Source of the DNA: Ampelocalamus luodianensis
Lineage: Eukaryota; Streptophyta; Magnoliopsida; Poales; Poaceae
Direction: 5' to 3'
Length of the DNA stretch: 64,000 nt
Assembly: GCA_036346255.1 (NCBI GenBank)
Contig: CM070640.1
Location: 33,537,238 to 33,601,237 of the forward strand
Both the position numbers and the translations under genes were made by a program. Below the pieces are notes generated by a model. The model was not told where the DNA came from. It was given only the letters and a program-made list of their open reading frames with translations, and ran no database searches. Of the stretch, positions 57,255 to 64,000 are shown piece after piece (within the stretch, counting starts at the first letter, position 1; the number at the start of each line of letters is the position of its first letter).

Positions 57255-57360
57255 CTCCCAATCTTCTGTGCCTGCAGTCGTAAATATATGAAGTATACGA
57301 TGTCCTTCGGGAGCCAATGATGGATAAAGAATTGTAGGGATACTTGCTTCCATAAGGCTT
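57255..57360 (-). pseudogene. Single exon resembling carotenoid isomerase (CRTISO-like)
   Basis: Read leftwards, acceptor CTAACTTGCAG ends at 57361. The exon encodes SLMEASIPTILYPSLAPEGH and RILHIFTTAGTEDWE, followed by donor GTATGG. The pattern IPT.LD.SLAPEG.H.LHIFTT...EDWEG is characteristic of the C-terminal part of plant carotenoid isomerase and CRTISO-like flavoproteins; here the Asp after IPTIL is Tyr. No neighbouring exon was recognised within several hundred bases, so this looks like an isolated gene fragment with its splice sites kept. Confidence 0.6.
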
Positions 57361-57446
57361 CTGCAAGTTAGGGCAGTTATCCTGCCAGTTGCTCTCGCAA
57401 TTAACTTATAACATAATGAACTGTTCATATCAAATTTACCACTAGT

Positions 57447-57668
57447 GTGATTGACGAGAACATCCCGTCGATTGGACCGATTACACGAGCACGTGCTAAA
57501 AACATTAATCAACAAGTGAACTTTCTTCTAGTTGATTTTGGTTTTAATTTATATCAAAATCAGTTACTCCTTAATGCTAGTATTTTAATTGTTCTTAGGT
57601 TTGTACGTCATGAGAGTTTTGGAACCGAAAGCACTAGCGTTTTTGTTTTGTTTCGATCACACCGATAA
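57447..57668 (+). pseudogene. C-terminal tail of a gypsy polyprotein
   Basis: IPSIGPITRARAKNINQQVN followed by FLL matches the GP.TRARA..L...V..FL tail found after integrase in many grass gypsy elements. It ends at TAA 57666. No integrase was seen upstream, where the carotenoid-isomerase-like exon lies instead. Confidence 0.5.
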
Positions 57669-57669
57669 A

Positions 57670-59670
57670 AGTCACGAAGCCATGTACCGGATGACCACCA
57701 CCGACTACAGAGAATACCATCTTGGTCTTGACTTTGGAGGCTAGAGACTTCGGTCGGTTTTGGGGGATTCTGACGGTAAGTCAATGTCTACATGCATGTA
57801 TGTGAGTTACAACTTACGAAGAAAAGCAAGGAATAAAGAAATATATTGCATGGTGGTTTCACGTGGACCAAAGGATGCATGGACCAAACCAATTAGTGGA
57901 ATCCAATCGAATGCATGGCATGCATGTTGTACCAACCAAACCATTAAATTAAGCTTAGCACCAATCATGCGGGTCTGTGTACCAACCGACATATATATGG
58001 AGCCACGAGAAGTAGTAAACAGGTGCCGTTTGTTAACTTTTAAAAAGAACTACCCAACTAGTACAAATAGGTTTAGCACAAAGAAGAAGAATACTCATGC
58101 ATGCTAGCTAGCAGCAGAAAGTTAGCCATTGTGCTAAGATAGCCATATAGGTTCAGAACAAATTGATAGGAACAAAAATATATTGTGATGTTGGAGGGAA
58201 CTGATACCGTAGTGTCTACAATAGAGAATGGGATCTGGATTAGCCCTGACTTGCTGATTATGAGGTGGCAAGTAGCATTAGCTATCGCAAGGGTAGGAAA
58301 CCAACATGTGGAATGCGATCATCTTGAGTGGGGGCAATTTTCATCTACGCGAGAGGCGGATTCCCTATAGGTTTCATATTCCTTTTTTTTCGACCATCGA
58401 TACCCTTTTTCATTGCAAAATGGTTCTCTTGTAATGCTGGAATTTTGGCTGTTGTTTGCCACCATTAAGACCTTTTTAATTTCTGCTGTCAGAACTTTGT
58501 AAACACTAATACTACGCTTCAACAGTGACATCGCGATGCCCCCTTTTTTTAACAAAAAAATTGGTTTCTGTTCATCCGAGAGTAAGAATTATCCAACCTA
58601 CCTTTGCAGCATAGGTAAGAACCTTCTTTTCTTCGAACGGTTTGAGTATGTGTTACAGACCCGATGGATGCTATGGACGGTGAACAGGAGGTTCCAGGTT
58701 GTCGGCAAGAGGAAGTGCAGGGCAAGCGAAGGAGAATGTCTTCGGATCGGTATCCGATGGATACCTGGGTTGCGTGAGGGCGCGCCAATTGAAGCCACCG
58801 GATGGGCCCACCGGCCAAAGCCGCAATGGATGAGTACTTAAGCCCTTGGGGCAATTCTGTTAGAGCATGAAAAATTGTAAAGACTAAAGATCTCCCTTTA
58901 TTCTGATCTTCTTCTAGTTCGTCTCTCCCCCTTTCCGATCTACTCCCCATCCCCTTCTTCCATACCAGAACCATACTTGTATTCCATTTTTGATATAAGT
59001 ACAAGAGGGTAGTAACAATATGGTATGAGGTATACTCCTTTTCTTTGGGCCTTGGCCTCAGGCACGACCGCTCGCACCATCCTCTGCCACAAGGACCTCG
59101 CTCTCTGCTGCGGCCATTGAGGTGCTGCACGCGCAGCAGCCGGATCTGGGAGCACGAAACATGCAAATCAAAAGACAGAGCAAGGAACATGCGAGGCTAA
59201 TTTGCATCGCATTGCAACAAACAAGAGGAAAAAGGCGGCGGCTTAGCAGTAAACAAAAGGACTAACCGGGCGGGCGGCGCGGCGGGAGAGAAGGCAACGA
59301 TTGCATGGAGGAGGAAGAAGCGGGGCACGACGACGCACGAAGAGGCCGAACGACGCATTCGAGGAGGGCGAACCGACTGGCCGCGACGGAGACGAAGCGA
59401 TGCAGCCGAGGGATGCGATACAGGACCGAGGAGCAACTATAGGTGATGTAGGGCATGAGCAGGCAAGGGCCCAGTGGAAGTCCCTCGCACGTGAACAGGG
59501 AGCGCACACGCAACGTGGCCCATCTGCGCCGGGCGGAACCACAAACGCAGGCAAATTGAGCGAAACCGCCGACGCGATCGAAGCAGCCGGACCCGTACAG
59601 GTGGCTGTGACTGCGAGCGATTGGAGGTCTTTGCGTGCGGAGCGAACGTGATGCCACCATTCCTAGCAAC
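57670..59670. other. Mixed repeat-derived DNA, no assignable gene
   Basis: Both strands carry overlapping frames (for example 58536-58841 plus, 58549-59190 minus and 59262-59669 on both). A segment at 58655-58760 reads DPMDAMDGEQEVPGCRQEEV in one frame and may be a retroelement or gene piece; I cannot name it. Confidence 0.35.
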
Positions 59671-59675
59671 CTAGG

Positions 59676-60008
59676 GGTTGTTTGCTTCGAAGTCTGTTTG
59701 CAGATTGCCTGGCTAGGTTAGTTCCTGCCTTGTGCCTGCCGTGTGTTTGGTTGCTAGCCAGGTTGAGCCGCCAGCCTAGACGTGGAAAACGAGCGTCTAG
59801 GAGTCAGGCTCTCAGGCTGCTCGATTCATTGTTGATAGTTTGATTCAACGTTTTATTTTTTATTCACCATTCTAGGCATATACTTTCAACCAAACAACTC
59901 ATCTTCAGATTTGTCTGATCAGACAAAAATTATTTATTTTTTCAGGTTATCTCCAAGCATCATTTTTTCTCAGGCATAGAATCTAGAACACTAACCAAAC
60001 AAGCCCTT
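59676..60008. mobile_element. MITE with GGGGTTGTTTG ends
   Basis: Left end AGGGGTTGTTTGCTTCG. Right end on the minus strand AAGGGCTTGTTTGGTTAG. The interior has repeated CTGATCAGAC and CAGGCT motifs. Flanking CTA and TTA hint at a 3-bp TWA-type duplication, but this is weak. Confidence 0.6.
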
Positions 60009-60169
60009 AGATCAGGGAGAGATTGCTCCTACCTAAAACTATTTCTTCCTTAAATATTCCCCAATTGTATCTTGGTTCGTAAAAACAAAATATCACTCTG
60101 CCTCCACTTTCATGTGTAAGCTATGATGGTTGTGTTGAAATTACAATCTATAAATATGGTTAAGATTGA

Positions 60170-60550
60170 GAAACGGGGCGGAGCTAGAAACTAATAGAGT
60201 GTTGCCAATCGGATAGCTTAGCGGTGTGGCAGCTTATCTCTCTGATCGATGATCAGAGTTCGATACTTACCAATTAAAGGTTGTTTTTGTTTGGATTTTC
60301 TACCAATCACAGGCTTACCTTAGGATGATCGCACTTGACAGTTATTCCCACAACTAAAAAAATAATAGAGGGTTTGTCTGGTGTAAAATGTGAAAAAAAC
60401 ACATGTGAAGGTTTGAAAAATCACAAATTCACAATCTATTGGTTCTCAACTCAACAAACCAGTGAACCACCAATTGCCTAAATAACTTCTTCACATATCT
60501 TGTCGTGAACACCAATATAGTGAGCTTAGTTCCGCCCTATCTGATAGGGT
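60170..60550. repeat. SINE-like unit bounded by GGGCGGA..TA inverted motifs
   Basis: TAGCTTAGCGGTGTGG (60217) fits a pol III A box, and AGTTCGATACTTACC about 40 bases on fits a decayed B box. GGGGCGGAGCTAG at 60176 and AGTTCCGCCCTA at 60530 are inverted to each other. It may be a SINE inside another small element. Confidence 0.4.
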
Positions 60551-61034
60551 CATTAAGGAGCTAGCTCATCTTATGAGTAGATTTGAGCGTTGCGAGATCG
60601 ATGTTTTTGCACGCTCATTGTGACAAACCAGAGGGTCCTTTCTATTTAATCTGCAAGATTTTCATTAGGGAAATTAGCAAAATATCATCTCACTGTTCGT
60701 CATTTTGTAAAATGAAATTGTTTTATCAATGAAATTCCCGGTCAATTTCCTTTTGTTAGAGTGAGCCTTAAACACGAATAGCATTTTGTTCTCCATCTTG
60801 GAAATCTTTTTCATATCATAGTAAATCTTTCCAACCCATTTGTCATTGCTCAAAATAGGGTAACAGAAAACGTGAGGCTGTATCTATATACCACATAGAC
60901 CACTAGGAAGACGGGGAACTCTCACGCAGCATGCCAAGCCATCGATATGCGCTTGCCAGGTCACTCAAGAAATGCAAATTGATGCGGCACGCCACATATA
61001 ATGGCGGATTATAAACAGTGTTCCACACCAGAGA

Positions 61035-61255
61035 GGGATATATTATTCCCTCTAATCACAAAAGGATAACGTTTTAGGGTATGTGTAGTTAAACTTTATG
61101 ATATTTGAATATCTATATCTTTTTTAATATTTAGATTAAATATATAAAAATAATATATATAAATTTGTCTCAAAAAGAACTTTCATAAAGTAATAATTTT
61201 ATTAGATTTTACAAATATATTACAATAAAAAATAATGGTAAAAGCTATGTTTCGG
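61035..61255. mobile_element. Stowaway-like (Tc1/mariner) MITE remnant
   Basis: The left end resembles TATTCCCTCTAATCACAAAA with AACGTTTTAG, as in grass Stowaway MITEs. The interior is typical A/T-rich DNA with ATTTTATTAGATTTTACAAA on the right. The right terminal CTCCCTC complement is not intact. Confidence 0.4.
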
Positions 61256-61739
61256 AGACCGTGTCGATGTAATTTCTTTTTGGTCCACTGCTATTTGACA
61301 ACGAGGCCCAAAGGGCGTGGCTCTGCCCTGACCACACCACATCAAATAAAATTTTCGTTATATATAAGTAACTCAGGGACCAATGAATTTCGAAAGAAAC
61401 TCGAGGACCTTTGGGTTATCGGTTTTAATTAATTCACGTAAGATTACGGTCTTGATGGAAAAGCTTCAAGGGTCACAACTCACAAGGATTCATGTGAGAA
61501 ACTTCAGTATAACTGTATAAGCACCGCAACCAGCAGCACACAAACATATCAAGCAATACAAAACATTAAGCTCCGAGCTTTCGACTATATATAATGGGAT
61601 GGCAGCTCAAAAAGAAAGAAAAAGTCCATTGGAAAGATCACCAGAGTTGAAAGCTACCATTGATGTGTCATTGAGTACATGAGGCCTTATACTCCACTTG
61701 GCTCGGTATTGAGCTTTGTACGCTGCGACTTATCAGTGG

Positions 61740-61970
61740 TTGTGGTGGTCTCTGGAGTGTGCGGACGTGGTGCGCTCGGGCATTCGGATAGATCCGAATC
61801 TATTCTCGGATAACTCCGAATTTCCCGAATACTCTCCTGACGAATTTGTATCCGTCAGAAAAAAACCGAATCCGAAAAGAATATCTGGATATCTGGAAAA
61901 ATGCTCCGAGTTTTGCCCACATTTATTCGGTCGGTCGGGAATTATCTGCTCCGTTTGCATCCCTACTTAT
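61740..61970 (-). mobile_element. hAT-like MITE with TCCGAAT repeats
   Basis: The right end on the minus strand starts TAGGGATGCAAACGGAGC, a typical hAT-like terminus. The body holds many TTCGGAT / ATCCGAA motifs in both orientations. The left end was not located exactly. Confidence 0.45.
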
Positions 61971-62044
61971 CAGACTTGGTCACGACAGAACGGAGGACAA
62001 GCTGCACACTAAAAAACGAGGAATTTCATCGTTAGTATCAGAAG

Positions 62045-62300
62045 ACATTAGGGCATGTACAATGGTACAGACAGCTGCTGTCTATAGTAATTCTTCATGT
62101 CATCTGTAGACAGCTCTAAAGACAACTCATACAATGGGTTGTGGTGATACAGTCGGCTACATGATTGTAGATAACACACAATCATTTAATATTTTTCTTG
62201 TTTTTGTTGCTACAGCCGGCTATAGGATTGTAGACATCATCTTTCTCTCTCTTCATTCTCTTTCATCCATGTCAGCAAAAATCCTACGTGACAGAGGCTA
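62045..62300. mobile_element. MITE beginning GGGCATGTACAATGG
   Basis: TTAGGGCATGTACAATGGTA is a common terminal sequence of grass MITEs. Three internal TACAG.CGGCTA / CTGTAGACAGC motifs follow. The opposite end is missing or too diverged to see. Confidence 0.45.
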
Positions 62301-62513
62301 TAGAACACAGCACAAAAACTACTTACTTGGGAAGGATAATCAAATATGCAAGTTCCCAATACCTCCCAAGTCCCAAACATATATCTATACGAGTCCCAAG
62401 CAAATAGCAACAGATTGATTAATGCAGGCCTCCCTCTACATATTCCTCAAGAACAAAAAACAATGAAAACCATCTAACGGCTCGTAGCAAGCGAGCCTAA
62501 GAATTCGATTTTT

Positions 62514-63207
62514 TTTTAATTTGGCCCGTGCTGCCATGTAAATGCAAAAATAGCCCCTTTGACATCATATTTGCAGAAATACCCCCTGACGAGCGCGAAA
62601 GCATCTGAGAGCGATACGTGGCACATTATGCGGTCAGAGGGTGCGGAAAGAATGCGGCCAGCGCGTCCAGCCGCCAGCGCGGACTGCGCGCGCGGCGCGG
62701 AAGCCGGCAGTTCGGCCGCTTCGCGCCACCGGAGCGTAGGAACTTACCGGCCACCTGCCGCGCCACCGGAGTGCGGCAAGGGCCAGAGAAATGACGCCGA
62801 GAGAAAATTTGCATTTAATGCATGTTGCATGTAGCCAGGACCATTTGCATTTGCCCATCTTCCACGTGGAGAAAATTTGCATTTAATGTATGTTGCATGC
62901 AGCATCCTTGCCATTTTGCATTTGCCCACCTTCATGCGGTCCGGTGGTGCGGAAGGTGGCAGGCAAGTTCCTGCGTTCTGGTGGCACGAAAAGCGGTCAG
63001 ACCCATCACCTTCCGTGCCGTGCCGCACCGCTTGGTCGTGCGCTCGGTCGGCCTGCCGCGCCGGCCACCTTCTTTCCGCGCCCCTTGACCGCATAATGTG
63101 CCACGTGTCGCCCTCAAGTGCTTCCGCGTTCGTCGGGGGCTATTTCCGCAAATACGATGATAGGGGGGCTATTTTTGCATTTACAGTGGGAGCATGAGGC
63201 CAAATAA
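62514..63207. mobile_element. MULE-type MITE with long arms, about 690 bp
   Basis: The left arm reads AATTTGGCCCGTGCTGCC, ATGTAAATGCAAAAATAGCC and GCGAAAG, with GTGGCACATTATGCGGTC further in. The right arm, on the minus strand, reads TTATTTGGCCTCATGCTCCC, TGTAAATGCAAAAATAGCC, GCGGAAG and GTGGCACATTATGCGGTC. Arms of about 270 bp flank a centre with a 67-bp tandem duplication (62802-62935). The order of motifs matches the left end of the large MULE at 28534. Overlapping open frames inside are not genes. Confidence 0.85.
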
Positions 63208-63500
63208 TAATAATAATTCTAAAAAGTCTTAGTATTTGTATTCTACAAATTTATTCATTGGAAATGACTACATCCTACCACGCTGTAACTAGACACAATT
63301 CCTACATGTGTTCCACAAAAGTGTGAACACAGCTGAACTACATATTCTGGTCCACTTTATTGTCCCATTAATTATTAGGACATGACCAGATGACCACAGG
63401 GTGAAAGCTTTCATTACAAACTTTATGTTGGGATAGATGGGTCAGATTGAGGATCATGCCAAAGAGCTCCTTCGCTATCTTCTGCGGTTCATGTAACATT
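63208..63500. other. Spacer without recognised features
   Basis: AT-rich, with no ORF of note and no transposon end identified. Confidence 0.4.
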
Positions 63501-63502
63501 AA

Positions 63503-64000
63503 GGCCCCGTTTGTTTTAGCTTTGGCTTTTGGCTTTCACCCAGAAAAGCTGAAAACCGTTCCAAACGAGTGGCTTTTCGCAACCGCTTTTCATCGAAGCT
63601 ACTTCTGGTTACAACGTGCAGAAGCCAAAAGCGGGAAGCCGCCCACGGGGAGCTTCCGTAGCTTCCCGCAAACTCGATTCCCAAATTACCCCCGAAGTTC
63701 GGAGATAATTACCCCCAAATTGCCACTCCATAAAAGCCCCGCTACCGCTTCGCCCGCGCTCGCCTCCTCCTCCACGCTCGCTCTCACGCCTGCCCGCCTC
63801 CTCTTCCTCCCTCGGCTCCATCCTCCCCGCCGGCCTCCTCCCCAGACACCCTCCTCCCCGCTGGCTTCCTCCCAGGCGCCCCTCCTCCTCCTAGATCCAG
63901 ATCTAGATCTGGGTCAACCTCGGCGCCCTCCTCCACCTCCCTTCTCCCAGGCGCACCTCCCTCCTTCGCGCCGCCCCCCCACTCTCTCTCCCGACGCACC
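63503..64000 (+). mobile_element. Left end of a hAT-type element, cut by the window edge
   Basis: GGCCCCGTTTGTTTTAGCTT then TGGCTTTTGGCTT is a common hAT-type terminus in grasses, with internal inverted AAAAGC / GCTTTT motifs to 63660. The C-rich DNA after 63720 may be captured or flanking gene-leader sequence. No right end is visible. Confidence 0.45.

Noticed and set aside
57760..58107. A 115-residue plus-strand frame as a gene
   Set aside because: Composition is irregular, there is no family and no splice or promoter support, and it lies in repeat-derived DNA.
62559..63197. Several frames of 60-116 codons on both strands
   Set aside because: They lie inside the long-armed MITE and mirror each other because the arms are inverted repeats.

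Overview
This is nuclear DNA from a grass, most probably rice (Oryza) or a close relative. The reasons are GT-AG split genes, a plant plastidial octanoyltransferase gene with a transit-peptide exon, and a dense nest of plant transposons (CACTA, Mutator-like/MULE, hAT, Ty3-gypsy, short LTR elements, MITEs, SINE-like units). The species assignment is inference from family resemblance. Only one gene in the window looks ordinary and functional: the octanoyltransferase (LIP2p type) at 1-1923, which enters the window already inside its first coding exon. Nearly everything else is transposons, gene pieces carried by transposons, or unassigned intergenic DNA.

Layout. 1-1923: octanoyltransferase gene with a small MITE in intron 1. 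About 1.9-6.4 kb: intergenic DNA with a SINE-like unit and a MITE. 6393-27748: one CACTA transposon with ACG target-site duplications. It carries a broken F-box gene, subterminal AGACGGTT-type repeats and an internal tandem duplication. One copy of that duplication is split by a complete 12.96-kb Ty3-gypsy element (9089-22050, minus strand, 4.1-kb LTRs, CTCCT duplication); the other is split by a roughly 3.1-kb LTR-like insertion. A 49-bp hairpin lies just inside the right CACTA end. About 28.53-39.3 kb: a large MULE with a transposase gene, a plant-mobile-domain gene, a minus-strand gene, a GRF-type zinc-finger gene with tandemly duplicated exon-intron units, and a short minus-strand ORF. 39331-39545: a probable plastid DNA insertion containing the 5' half of trnT-GGU.

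40-50 kb: mostly unassigned DNA, with a repeated module of unknown nature, a decayed LTR-like block, a 1.95-kb hAT element with a perfect 8-bp duplication (45869-47821), and a small MULE-type MITE at 48.1 kb. 50261-53244: a short-LTR retrotransposon with LTRs, primer-binding site and polypurine tract, but with a MAP-kinase-kinase gene fragment where gag-pol should be. 53-60 kb: coding remnants in both orientations, including a cysteine synthase fragment, a carotenoid-isomerase-like exon and a gypsy polyprotein tail. 60-64 kb: SINE-like, Stowaway-like, hAT-like and MULE-type MITEs, then the start of another element at the right edge.

A caution applies to the whole annotation. The two LTRs of the gypsy element differ mostly at CAG/CTG/CCG sites, by small indels and odd substitutions rather than C-to-T changes. 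That looks more like sequencing error at methylated cytosines than evolutionary decay. Some frameshifts reported here as pseudogene lesions may therefore be artefacts.
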